Shown: positions 22,966 to 30,596 of the stretch, piece by piece
How positions within the stretch are numbered: position 1 is the first letter of the stretch
Layout: each line of letters starts with the position of its first letter
Translations under genes and position numbers: made by a program
Notes under the pieces: model-generated
What the model was told of the DNA's origin: nothing
Database searches by the model: none
What the model saw: only the letters and a program-made list of their open reading frames with translations
Source: Lichenicola sp050954785
GTDB taxonomy: Bacteria > Pseudomonadota > Alphaproteobacteria > Acetobacterales > Acetobacteraceae
Length of the DNA stretch: 34,329 bases
Direction: 5' to 3'
Assembly (NCBI GenBank): GCA_050954785.1
Contig: JBPBQO010000159.1
Coordinates: 1 to 34,329, forward strand

Positions 22966-24426
22966 ATGAGGCGCGGCAGCAGGTCGGCACCACCGATCGA
23001 TACCTCGGTCCCCTTCAGCCAACTGCCTGTGGTGGTCATCGCCGGCCGGCCGAACGTCGGCAAGTCCACGCTGTTCAACCGCCTGTCCGGCCGGCGGTCT
23101 GCGATCGTGTCGGATACGCCGGGCGTGACGCGTGACCGCAAGGATGCGGAAGCGATGCTGCGCGGACGTCGCGTGCGGCTGATCGATACGGCCGGCCTGG
23201 AGGAAGCGCCGCCGGACAGCCTTTATGGCCGCATGCGCGCCTCGTCCGAGCTCGCGGTGGCACAGGCCGACCTGGTGCTGTTCTGCATCGATGCGCGGGC
23301 GGGGATCACGCCGGCCGATGCGCATTTCGCGAACTGGCTGCGACGTCAGGGCCGGCCGGTCATGCTGGTGGCGAACAAGGCGGAGGGCCGCGCAGGCACC
23401 GCCGCCGCTCTTGAAGCCTACAGCCTTGGCCTGGGTGCGCCGATCGCGGTATCGGCTGAGCACGGCGAGGGTCTGGCCGACCTGATGGGCGAGATCGCCG
23501 ACCGGTTGCCGCCCGAAGTTCAGGTGGAATCCGTCGACGAGGATGACGATGACAGCCTGGCCCTGGACGGCAGCTACACCGAAGGCGAGGAGGTGGTTCT
23601 GCCGCCGCGTCCGCCCGGCCCGCTCAGGCTGGCGATCGTCGGGCGTCCGAACGCCGGCAAGTCGACGCTGCTGAACCGGCTGCTCGGCGAGGAGCGGATG
23701 ATCACCGGTCCGGAGCCGGGCCTGACCCGCGATTCGGTCGCGGTGCAGTTCAACGACGACCATGGGCCGATCGAGCTGGTGGACACTGCCGGCATGCGCC
23801 GGAAGGCGCGGGTCGAGGAAGTGCTGGAAAAGATGTCGGTCTCCGCCACGCTGGAGGCCCTGAAGATGGCCGAGATCGTGGTGCTGACGATCGACGCGAC
23901 TCTTGGTGTGCATGACCAGGATCTGCAGATCGCGCGGCTGATCGAGCGCGAGGGGCGCGGCTGCGTGCTGGCGCTCAACAAGTGGGATGCGGTCGAGGAC
24001 CGGATCGTGACCCGTCAGGCGATCTCGGACCGGATCGAGTTTTCGCTGTCGCAGATGCGCGGCATCCCGGTGGTGTCGTTCTCCGCACTGACCGGATCGG
24101 GCCTCAAGCGGCTGCTGCCGACCATCCGCGCGGCGCATGACGTCTGGAACAAGCGTATCCCGACCGGTGAGCTCAATCGCTGGTTCGAGGGGGCCCTGGA
24201 GCGCCATACGCCGCCGCTGGTCGAAGGGCGCCGGCTGAAGCTGCGCTACATGACGCAGGTGAAGGCGAGACCGCCGACCTTCGTGGTGTTCGGTACACGT
24301 GCCGAACTGCTGCCGGAGGATTACCAGCGCTACCTGGTGAACAGCCTTCGCGAGGCCTTCACCCTGCCTGGAACGCCGATCCGGCTACAGCTTCGGGGCA
24401 CCAAGAACCCCTACGCCGAAAGCTGA
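22966..24426 (+). CDS. der: Ribosome biogenesis GTPase Der
   Basis: Tandem-GTPase needed for 50S subunit maturation, cytosolic, 486 aa. G domain 1: P-loop GRPNVGKST (27-35), DTPGVTRDR, DTAGLEE, and a G4 motif NKAE in place of NKxD. G domain 2: GRPNAGKST from residue 226, DTAGMRRKARV, NKWD, and SALTG. A KH-like C-terminal domain follows (NRWFEGALERHTPP, LRYMTQVKARPPTFVVFG). An acidic linker (VDEDDDDSLALDG) joins the two G domains. An N-terminal extension of about 20 residues precedes the first beta strand. The relaxed first G4 motif is common in Der and does not by itself mean loss of function. Confidence 0.96.
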   Translation: MRRGSRSAPPIDTSVPFSQLPVVVIAGRPNVGKSTLFNRLSGRRSAIVSDTPGVTRDRKDAEAMLRGRRVRLIDTAGLEEAPPDSLYGRMRASSELAVAQADLVLFCIDARAGITPADAHFANWLRRQGRPVMLVANKAEGRAGTAAALEAYSLGLGAPIAVSAEHGEGLADLMGEIADRLPPEVQVESVDEDDDDSLALDGSYTEGEEVVLPPRPPGPLRLAIVGRPNAGKSTLLNRLLGEERMITGPEPGLTRDSVAVQFNDDHGPIELVDTAGMRRKARVEEVLEKMSVSATLEALKMAEIVVLTIDATLGVHDQDLQIARLIEREGRGCVLALNKWDAVEDRIVTRQAISDRIEFSLSQMRGIPVVSFSALTGSGLKRLLPTIRAAHDVWNKRIPTGELNRWFEGALERHTPPLVEGRRLKLRYMTQVKARPPTFVVFGTRAELLPEDYQRYLVNSLREAFTLPGTPIRLQLRGTKNPYAES

Positions 24427-24450
24427 GGCCCGAGTCCCGGCGACACCGAA

Positions 24451-24474
24451 ACGGGGTGGTGAATGCCACCCCGT
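24451..24474. terminator. Hairpin between der and the convergent 65-aa gene
   Basis: A perfect 9-bp stem ACGGGGTGG / CCACCCCGT with a 6-nt loop. It lies 24 bp after the der stop and 23 bp after the stop of the minus-strand small gene, so it can serve both directions. T-runs are weak on both sides (only CCCGTTTCGG on the minus strand), so it is a terminator by position more than by full form. Confidence 0.6.
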
Positions 24475-24497
24475 ATCCGCCTGTCGGGCTGGAGCGA

Positions 24498-24695
24498 TCA
24501 GTCGTGTGTGGGCGCGGGCGCCACGGATGCTGCATCGTCGTTGGCTTCTTCCGGTGCTTCGCCGGCAACCTGCTCGTCCGACTCGCCGCCGCCGACGCGG
24601 CCAGCCTGCTTCTCGCGCATCTTCGCGTCCTTCTTCGCCTGCTTGGCGCGGTCGCGCTCTGCCTTCTGGAAGTTGTAGTTTACCTTGTAGGCCAT
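24498..24695 (-). CDS. Small charged hypothetical protein (65 aa)
   Basis: Starts MAYKVNYNFQKAERDRAKQA with a Lys/Arg-rich helical first half (KQAKKDAKMREKQAGR) and ends in an acidic Glu/Asp/Ala-rich tail (ESDEQVAGEAPEEANDD). There is no signal or membrane segment. I recall similar N-termini (MAYK-NY-) as short conserved hypothetical proteins in related alphaproteobacteria, so I think it is real, but the function is unknown. The start has a GAAAGGAAG ribosome-binding stretch just upstream on the minus strand. It converges on der and lies 125 bp downstream of kup. A basic N-half with acidic tail suggests nucleic-acid or ribosome contact; this is only a guess. Confidence 0.75.
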   Translation of the reverse strand: MAYKVNYNFQKAERDRAKQAKKDAKMREKQAGRVGGGESDEQVAGEAPEEANDDAASVAPAPTHD

Positions 24696-24820
24696 GGGCT
24701 TCCTTTCTCGTCTGCCGACGGTGGTCTGACAAACAGGCTATCGCAACAGCACTCCGCCGTCAGCCCGGCGTGTCGAACGCGCCGGCATGGCGGTATTGCC
24801 TCAGGCGGGTGGCGGCAGTT

Positions 24821-26785
24821 CTAGAGAGCGATCTGCCGTCCGATCTGCACGTAGCGGTCCGGGGGGAGGTCGAAGCGGTCCACCAGATGGACCGCATTGC
24901 GATACATGAGGCCGAACAGCATCCGGCGCCAGCCGGGCAGTCTGTTTCCGCGCCCGGTTCGGTCGGCGACCACCTCGTCTCGCGCTCCGATGAAGATCGC
25001 TTCCTGAGGCACGATCGCGCAACCCATCCTGCTCGCTTCGGCCAGGGCTGCCGGCAATGATGGTATCTCGATGAAGCCATAGCGCGCGATTACGTGCCAG
25101 ACGCCGCCTTCGTGGCGTTTCAGGCTGATCCGCTCGGCAGCCGGAACCCTTGGAACTTCCTCGAACTCGATCGTCAGCGTGACGACGTGGCGTTGCAGAG
25201 CCCCGAACTGCTCGACGTGCGCCACCATGACTGGCGGGATCGGATCGCGCAGGCGCGTGAGGAATACCGCGGTGCCCGGCACGCGCGGAATTTGTCCGTC
25301 CGCCAGTTGTCGCAGAAACAACTCCGGCGCCAGGATCTTTTCCGATGCGATGGCGCGGAGTGCCGCGATTCCCTTACGCCAGCTCGTCATGACGAGGAAC
25401 ATGACAGCGCCGAGCACCAATGGGATGAAACCGCCTTCGGCGATCTTCAGCAGGTTGGCAGCAAAGAAGGCGAGGTCGACGACGAGGAACAGGCCGGCGA
25501 TTGCCAGCGCGCCCGCGACCGGCCAGCGGGCCACCCGACGGAGATAGGAATAAAGGAGCGCCGTCGTCAGCAGCATGGTGGTGGAGACCGCCATGCCATA
25601 TGCGCCGGCGAGCCGGGCCGAACTGCCGAATCCGACCGTGACGGCCAGAGTCAGCACCATCATCGTCCAGTTCACCACCGGGACATAGATCTGCCCGTAT
25701 TCCTCACTTGAGGTCTGGCGGATGTTGAGGCCGGGAAACCAGCCGAGCTGGATCGCCTGGCGTGTCAGGGAAAATACGCCGGTGATGATGGCCTGGCTGG
25801 CGATCACCGTAGCGCAGGTAGCAAGCACCACCATCGGCCAGATCGCGATCCGGAAGATGTCGTGCGGGATGATGCCGTAGAACGGGTTGGAAGGCAGCTT
25901 GGCCAGCCCGATCAGGCTTGCCGACTGGCCGGCGTAGCAGAGCAGCAGCGCCGGCAGCACGACCGCAAACCAGGACAACCTGATCGGAAGCCGGCCGATA
26001 TGGCCCATGTCGGCGTAGAGCGCTTCGGCGCCGGTCAGCGCCAGGAACACGCCGCCGAGCACGGCCAGGCTCTGCCAGTGGTGGGCGATCAGGAAGTGCA
26101 GTCCGTGCCGGGGATCGATCGCCCACAGCACCTCCGGATGGCGCGCTAGCGAGATCGCTCCGAACGTGCCGATCACCAGGAACCAGAGCAGCATGATCGG
26201 CCCGAACAGGCGACCGATTCGTTCGGTGCCGACCGCTTGCAGCGCGAACAGCCCGAGCAGGATGACGACGGCCACCGGCAGCACGAGATGGGTGAGGGCG
26301 GGTGTCGCTACGCCGACTCCCTCGACCGCGCTGAGTACCGAGATCGATGGCGTCAGGATGCCGTCGCCATACAGCAGCGCGCCGCCGAACAGGCCGAACG
26401 TCAGCAGGAGCCTGATGCTTATGGCGGGCCGGGTTGGAGCGGATGGTTTTGACTCGTCGGTCTCCGGCACGCTCCCGGTGACCAGGGCGGTCAGGGCCAG
26501 GATGCCGCCTTCGCCATGATTGTCGGCTGCCATGACGAACAGGCAGTATTTGAGGGCTACCACGATGAGCAGCGACCAGATGATCAGGGACAGCAGCCCC
26601 AATACAGCGTCGGTCGACAGGACCCCGCCGGTGGTCTCCAGCACTGTCTGCATCGTGTAGAGAGGGCTGGTGCCGAGGTCGCCATAGACGATCCCGAGCG
26701 CTGCCAGCATCGATACCGGCAGTCCGGGCCGATGGTTCGCGTCGTGCGCCGCCGGGCGTGCAGCCGGCATGGCATCTGGCTGCAT
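24821..26785 (-). CDS. kup: Low-affinity potassium transporter Kup
   Basis: Inner-membrane K+/H+ symporter, 654 aa with about 12 hydrophobic helices and a cytosolic C-terminal domain of about 190 residues. Signature blocks: GIVYGDLGTSPLYTMQTV near the N-terminus, ADNHGEGGILALTALV, LLYGDGILTPSISVLSAVEG, DMGHIGRLPIRLSWF (helix 6/7 region) and VPVVNWTMMVLTLAVTVGFGSS. The C-terminus has EFEEVPRVPAAERIS and YGFIEIPSLPAAL, typical Kup tail. I chose ATG 26785, since the open frame continues upstream antisense to ffh but without homology. The gene is divergent from ffh across about 205 bp. Confidence 0.93.
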   Translation of the reverse strand: MQPDAMPAARPAAHDANHRPGLPVSMLAALGIVYGDLGTSPLYTMQTVLETTGGVLSTDAVLGLLSLIIWSLLIVVALKYCLFVMAADNHGEGGILALTALVTGSVPETDESKPSAPTRPAISIRLLLTFGLFGGALLYGDGILTPSISVLSAVEGVGVATPALTHLVLPVAVVILLGLFALQAVGTERIGRLFGPIMLLWFLVIGTFGAISLARHPEVLWAIDPRHGLHFLIAHHWQSLAVLGGVFLALTGAEALYADMGHIGRLPIRLSWFAVVLPALLLCYAGQSASLIGLAKLPSNPFYGIIPHDIFRIAIWPMVVLATCATVIASQAIITGVFSLTRQAIQLGWFPGLNIRQTSSEEYGQIYVPVVNWTMMVLTLAVTVGFGSSARLAGAYGMAVSTTMLLTTALLYSYLRRVARWPVAGALAIAGLFLVVDLAFFAANLLKIAEGGFIPLVLGAVMFLVMTSWRKGIAALRAIASEKILAPELFLRQLADGQIPRVPGTAVFLTRLRDPIPPVMVAHVEQFGALQRHVVTLTIEFEEVPRVPAAERISLKRHEGGVWHVIARYGFIEIPSLPAALAEASRMGCAIVPQEAIFIGARDEVVADRTGRGNRLPGWRRMLFGLMYRNAVHLVDRFDLPPDRYVQIGRQIAL

Positions 26786-26891
26786 GGATGGTTCCTTAGG
26801 GCTTCGGCCGGAGCAGCCAGTATGCGGATCATCCCGCCTTCGGGACAGGCAGGCGAGGGCCGTTCGTAACGGCCGGAAACGCCGTCGGGTT

Positions 26892-26920
26892 TGACAGGAG
26901 CGGCTGGCTTGTTTAGGCAC
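26892..26920 (+). promoter_or_regulatory. Sigma-70-like promoter upstream of ffh
   Basis: Consensus TTGACA at 26892-26897, a 17-bp spacer and TAGGCA at 26915-26920. The expected transcript starts about 65 nt before the TTG start of ffh and would carry the ffh-rpsP-rimM-trmD-rplS run. Confidence 0.5.
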
Positions 26921-26990
26921 CGCCACAATCAGACACGTCGCTCCGCGAAGGCTCGCGCAGCGGCGCCTGTGGCTTTGGGGTGGTCTCATC

Positions 26991-28370
26991 TTGTTCGACG
27001 CGCTGTCAGGCAAGCTTACCGGGGTGTTCGACAAGCTTCGCCAGCGCGGAGCGTTGTCGGAAGCCGACGTCACGGAAGCCATGCGCGAAGTGCGTCTGGC
27101 GATGCTGGATGCCGACGTCGCACTGCCCGTGGTGAAGGGTTTCACCAGCAAGGTGCGCGAGCGCGCCATCGGTCGCGAGGTGATGGACAGCATCTCGCCG
27201 GGCCAGGCCGTCGCCAAGATCGTCAACGACGTGCTGATCGAGGCGCTCGGTGGCGCCGGCGCCGTGCCGCTGAACCTGGCCGCCGCCGCACCGGTCGCGA
27301 TCCTGATGGTCGGGCTGCAGGGCTCGGGCAAGACCACCACCTCCGGCAAAATCGCTCTCCGGCTGCACACGCGCGAACGTCGCCGGGTGCTGCTGGCCAG
27401 CCTGGATACGCAGCGTCCCGCGGCCCAGCTTCAGTTACAGCAGTTGGCCGAGAAGGCGCGGGTGTCGTCGCTGCCGATCGTGCCCGGGCAGACGCCGGTG
27501 CAGATCGCCCGGCGCGCCATGGAGACCGGACGCCGCGAGGGGTTCGACGTCGTCATTCTCGACACCGCCGGCCGTTTGTCGATCGACGAGGCGCTGATGG
27601 CCGAGGTGCGGGAAATCCGCGCCGAGACCAATCCGGCCGAGACGTTGCTGGTCGTCGATGCGATGACCGGCCAGGACGCGGTCAACACGGCCAAGGCGTT
27701 CAACGATGCGGTCGGCGTGACCGGCATCGTGATGACCCGGATGGACGGCGATGCGCGCGGTGGCGCAGCGCTGTCGATGCGCCAGATCACCGGCGCGCCG
27801 ATCAAGCTGACCGGCTCGGGCGAAAAGCTCGAGGCGCTGGAGGATTTCCACCCCGAGCGCGTTGCCGGACGTATTCTCGGGCTCGGCGATCTTGCCGGCC
27901 TGGTCGAGAAGGCGTCCGAGACGCTCGACCAGGAGGAGACCGAGAAGCTCGCGCTCAAGATGATGCGCGGCAAGTTCGATCTCGACGATTATGCGTCGCA
28001 GATCAAGCAGATCGCCAAGATGGGCTCGATCGGCGGCATTCTCGACATGCTGCCCGGCATGGGCAAGCTGAAGGACCAGCTCGGCGGCAAGGAAATCGAT
28101 ACGTCGATCCTGACCCGGCATGGCGCGATCATCTCGTCGATGACCAAGGCGGAACGTCGCACGCCGGACATCATCAAGGCATCCCGCAAGAAGCGGATCG
28201 CTGCCGGGTCCGGCTCGACGGTGCAGGAGGTGAACCGCCTCCTGAAGCAGTTCGACGACATGTCGACGATGATGAAGCGGATCAACAAGCTCGGCGTCAA
28301 AGGTCTGATGCGCCAGGGCATGTCCGCACTCATGCCGAACGGCGGGGCGCCTCCCGGGCGACCACGCTAA
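26991..28370 (+). CDS. ffh: Signal recognition particle GTPase Ffh
   Basis: The protein of the bacterial SRP. It binds 4.5S RNA and signal sequences of nascent membrane proteins and brings ribosomes to FtsY. 459 aa: N domain (MFDALSGKLTGVFDKLRQRG to about 95), G domain with GLQGSGKTT (108-116), LLASLDTQRPAAQLQLQQL, DTAGRLSIDEAL and TRMDGDARGGAAL, then the M domain with MLPGMGKL, the RNA-binding KKRIAAGSGSTVQEVN and a Met-rich stretch (FDDMSTMMKRINKLG). The start codon is TTG 26991, the only candidate that gives the canonical MFDAL N-terminus. It leads a conserved ribosomal gene string. The SRP RNA gene is not in this window. Confidence 0.96.
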   Translation: MFDALSGKLTGVFDKLRQRGALSEADVTEAMREVRLAMLDADVALPVVKGFTSKVRERAIGREVMDSISPGQAVAKIVNDVLIEALGGAGAVPLNLAAAAPVAILMVGLQGSGKTTTSGKIALRLHTRERRRVLLASLDTQRPAAQLQLQQLAEKARVSSLPIVPGQTPVQIARRAMETGRREGFDVVILDTAGRLSIDEALMAEVREIRAETNPAETLLVVDAMTGQDAVNTAKAFNDAVGVTGIVMTRMDGDARGGAALSMRQITGAPIKLTGSGEKLEALEDFHPERVAGRILGLGDLAGLVEKASETLDQEETEKLALKMMRGKFDLDDYASQIKQIAKMGSIGGILDMLPGMGKLKDQLGGKEIDTSILTRHGAIISSMTKAERRTPDIIKASRKKRIAAGSGSTVQEVNRLLKQFDDMSTMMKRINKLGVKGLMRQGMSALMPNGGAPPGRPR

Positions 28371-28403
28371 AGTTTTTCGAAGATAAAGTTTGGAGAGTTT
28401 GAG

Positions 28404-28748
28404 ATGAGCCTTAAAATCCGTCTGGCCCGTGCCGGTGCCAAGAAGCGTCCGTACTACCACATCGTCGTTGCCGACAGCCGCAGCCCGCGCGACGGCCGCT
28501 TCATCGAGCGCGTCGGCAGCTACAACCCGATGCTGCCCTCCGAGCATGATGACCGCGTGCACCTGTCCGGCGAGCGCATCCTGCACTGGATGTCGCAGGG
28601 TGCCCTGCCGACCGATCGCGTTGCGCGCTTCCTGGGTCAGGCCGGTCTGACCCCGATGCCGACCTACCGCGAGCAGCCGAAGCAGTCGCTGCCGAAGAAG
28701 AAGGCGCAGGAGCGCGCGGCCGCAGCCGCTACCGCGACCGCCGCCTGA
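28404..28748 (+). CDS. rpsP: 30S ribosomal protein S16
   Basis: Small-subunit protein that stabilises the 16S rRNA 5' domain. It starts MSLKIRLARAGAKKRPYYHIVV and continues ADSRSPRDGRFIERVGSYNP, the complete S16 core. A Lys/Ala-rich tail (KKKAQERAAAAATATAA) extends the protein to 114 aa, usual in alphaproteobacteria. A GGAGAG ribosome site is 8 nt upstream. It lies 33 bp after ffh and 34 bp before rimM. Confidence 0.98.
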   Translation: MSLKIRLARAGAKKRPYYHIVVADSRSPRDGRFIERVGSYNPMLPSEHDDRVHLSGERILHWMSQGALPTDRVARFLGQAGLTPMPTYREQPKQSLPKKKAQERAAAAATATAA

Positions 28749-28782
28749 TCTACGGTAGAACACGAGGCGACCGAAGCGGACG

Positions 28783-29346
28783 ATGAGCGAGCAGCGCATC
28801 CTGATGGGCGTAGTCGGCAAGCCGCATGGCGTGCGTGGGCTGGTGCACGTGCACAGCTACGCCGCGGTGCCGGCCGACCTTGCCCGCTATGGCGTGCTGA
28901 CCGACGAGCTGGGCGCGGCCTGGACCTTGCGCTGGCGCGGCCAGGGCATCGCCGAGCTGGTCGATGCGTCCGGCGGGGTCATGAAGGATCGTGACCAGGC
29001 GGCGAAGCTGGCCAATCGCCGGCTTTACGTCGAACGCGACCGGTTGCCCGAGCCTGAAGAGGACGAGTTCTATCTCGCCGACCTGATCGGGCTGGCGGCG
29101 ATCGAACGGACCGGCACAGGCGAGCGTTCGCTCGGTACGGTGCTGGCGGTGCATGATTATGGCGCTGGTCCGAGCGTCGAGATCGGCACGCGGGAACGCA
29201 GCGTCCTGCTGCCGTTCACGCGCGCCTGCATCCCGGACGTGGAGATCGATCTCGGCCGGATCGTCGTGGTCATGCCGGACGAGATCGAGGTGCCGAACGA
29301 GGCCTCGCTCGAAGCGCCGGTCGTTCCCGAAGCCGTTTTGCCATGA
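28783..29346 (+). CDS. rimM: 16S rRNA processing protein RimM
   Basis: Assembly factor that binds S19 and helps mature the head of the 30S subunit. 187 aa with the N-terminal RimM beta-barrel (ILMGVVGKPHGVRGLVHVHSY) and a C-terminal PRC-barrel (EDEFYLADLIGLAAI, GTVLAVHDYGAGPSVEI, LLPFTRACIPDVEIDLGRIVV). The start ATG 28783 is fixed by the conserved first strand. It overlaps trmD by ATGA (29343-29346), which suggests coupled translation, as in many bacteria. Confidence 0.96.
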   Translation: MSEQRILMGVVGKPHGVRGLVHVHSYAAVPADLARYGVLTDELGAAWTLRWRGQGIAELVDASGGVMKDRDQAAKLANRRLYVERDRLPEPEEDEFYLADLIGLAAIERTGTGERSLGTVLAVHDYGAGPSVEIGTRERSVLLPFTRACIPDVEIDLGRIVVVMPDEIEVPNEASLEAPVVPEAVLP

Positions 29347-30095
29347 GCTGGCGCGCGGTTGTCCTGACGCTGTTTCCGGAGATGTTCCCGGGGCCGCTTG
29401 GTTCGTCCTTGGCGGGTCGCGCGCTGAAGGACGGCATCTGGTCGATGCAGGCACATGATCTGCGCGAACATGGGCTGGGCAGGCACCGCACCGTCGACGA
29501 TACCCCGTTCGGCGGCGGCGCCGGCATGGTGATGCGACCGGACGTGCTCGATACGGCGATCGAGGCGGTGACGGCCGAGGCATCGCTTCCGGTCGTCTAC
29601 CTGACCCCGAGGGGACGCCGGCTCGAACAGTCGGATGCGCGCCGCTTCGCGGCCGGACCAGGCATCGTCCTGTTGTGTGGGCGCTATGAGGGCGTCGACG
29701 AGCGGGTGCTGGAAGCGCGACAGGTCGAGCAGCTCAGCATCGGTGATTACGTGCTTTCGGGCGGCGAACCCGCTGCCCTGGTGCTGCTCGATGCCTGTGT
29801 GCGCCTGCTGCCGGGCGTTATGGGTTCGGACGACAGTGCCACCGAGGAAAGCTTCTCCGACGGCCTGCTCGAATATCCTCATTACACCAAGCCGGCAGAG
29901 TGGCAGGGGCGGCCGGTGCCGCCAATCCTGCTCTCCGGTCACCATGCCTCCATTGCCGCCTGGCGCCGAACGCAGTCGGAAGACGCGACCCGCAACCGAC
30001 GTCCCGACCTGTGGGCGGCACATGCCTCCCGTTCCAGCAGCATCCCGTTTCAGCAGCAACATGGATTGCCGGCCCGCTCCGGCAGCCGTAACTGA
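29343..30095 (+). CDS. trmD: tRNA (guanine-37-N1) methyltransferase TrmD
   Basis: SPOUT methyltransferase that places m1G at position 37 of tRNAs reading CCN, CUN and CGG, preventing +1 frameshifts. 250 aa. Visible: VLTLFPEMFPGPLGSSLAGRAL, TVDDTPFGGGAGMVM, and the trefoil-knot SAM site LLCGRYEGVDERV (about 113-125) with SIGDYVLSGGEPAAL. The C-terminal domain has LEYPHYTKPAEWQGRPVPP. All key residues appear intact. It lies between rimM and rplS in the usual order. Confidence 0.97.
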   Translation: MSWRAVVLTLFPEMFPGPLGSSLAGRALKDGIWSMQAHDLREHGLGRHRTVDDTPFGGGAGMVMRPDVLDTAIEAVTAEASLPVVYLTPRGRRLEQSDARRFAAGPGIVLLCGRYEGVDERVLEARQVEQLSIGDYVLSGGEPAALVLLDACVRLLPGVMGSDDSATEESFSDGLLEYPHYTKPAEWQGRPVPPILLSGHHASIAAWRRTQSEDATRNRRPDLWAAHASRSSSIPFQQQHGLPARSGSRN

Positions 30096-30117
30096 TCATT
30101 CGAAGAGGACCACCACC

Positions 30118-30510
30118 ATGAACATCATCCAGCAGTATGAGGCCGAGCAGATCGCCCGCCTCACCGCGCTCCGTGCGGTGCCGAAATTCGCTCCCGGCGA
30201 CACCGTCCGCGTGTCGGTCAAGGTAGTCGAAGGCGAGCGCACCCGCGTGCAGGCTTACGAAGGCGTCGTGATCGCGCGCTCGAACAAGGGCCTCGGCAGC
30301 AACTTCACGGTCCGCAAGATCTCCTACGGCGAAGGCGTCGAGCGCGTGTTCCCGCTCTATGCACCGACCATCTCGGAGATCTTCGTGGTTCGTCGCGGCG
30401 ATGTGCGTCGCGCGAAGCTGTATTATCTGCGTGGTCGTCGCGGCAAGTCGGCACGTATCGCCGAGAAGGCACGTGAGATCGTGGCGCCGGCTGCGGCTTC
30501 GGCAGCGTAG
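30118..30510 (+). CDS. rplS: 50S ribosomal protein L19
   Basis: Large-subunit protein at the 30S-50S interface. 130 aa starting MNIIQQYEAEQIARL, then FAPGDTVRVSVKVVEGERTR, QAYEGVVIARSNKG, FTVRKISYGEGVERVFPLY and KLYYLRGRRGKSARI, the full L19 fold. The tail EIVAPAAASAA is a short Ala-rich extension. The frame is open upstream inside trmD, but the L19 N-terminus and an AAGAGGA ribosome site fix ATG 30118. It is the last gene of the ribosomal string before the hairpin pair. Confidence 0.97.
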   Translation: MNIIQQYEAEQIARLTALRAVPKFAPGDTVRVSVKVVEGERTRVQAYEGVVIARSNKGLGSNFTVRKISYGEGVERVFPLYAPTISEIFVVRRGDVRRAKLYYLRGRRGKSARIAEKAREIVAPAAASAA

Positions 30511-30521
30511 AAAAAACAGGG

Positions 30522-30568
30522 CAGGGCGTTTCCGCCCTGTGACCCGCCAGAGGGAAGTCTCCCTCTGG
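30522..30568 (+). terminator. Two hairpins between rplS and leuC
   Basis: Hairpin 1: CAGGGCG (30522-30528), loop TTTC, CGCCCTG (30533-30539), preceded by six A. Hairpin 2: CCAGAGGGA (30547-30555), loop AGTC, TCCCTCTGG (30560-30568), followed after 6 nt by a TTTT at 30575-30578. Either may stop the ffh-rplS transcript. Hairpin 2, close to the leuC ribosome site, could equally be an attenuation-type or processing element. I saw no leucine-rich leader peptide. Confidence 0.6.
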
Positions 30569-30596
30569 ACACCGGGTTTTAGGGAAGGAAACTGTC

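Noticed and set aside
23394..23420. Der first G4 motif NKAE as a defect
   Set aside because: Relaxed G4 motifs in the first G domain are common in Der proteins; the other motifs are intact.
22789..24207. 472-codon minus-strand frame opposite bamB and der
   Set aside because: His/Arg/Gln-rich antisense translation with no motif; der on the other strand has all GTPase motifs.
26786..27370. Upstream extension of the kup frame
   Set aside because: Antisense to ffh, Ser/Arg-rich, with no Kup homology; the Kup N-terminus is complete from 26785.
26891..28402. 503-codon plus-strand frame overlapping ffh in another phase
   Set aside because: Its translation is Arg/Gly/Ala-rich without domains, while the overlapping frame is an unmistakable Ffh. 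It is a GC-rich shadow frame.
27435..28820. 461-codon minus-strand frame opposite ffh and rpsP
   Set aside because: His/Arg/Leu-rich antisense of two certain genes, with no recognisable domain.
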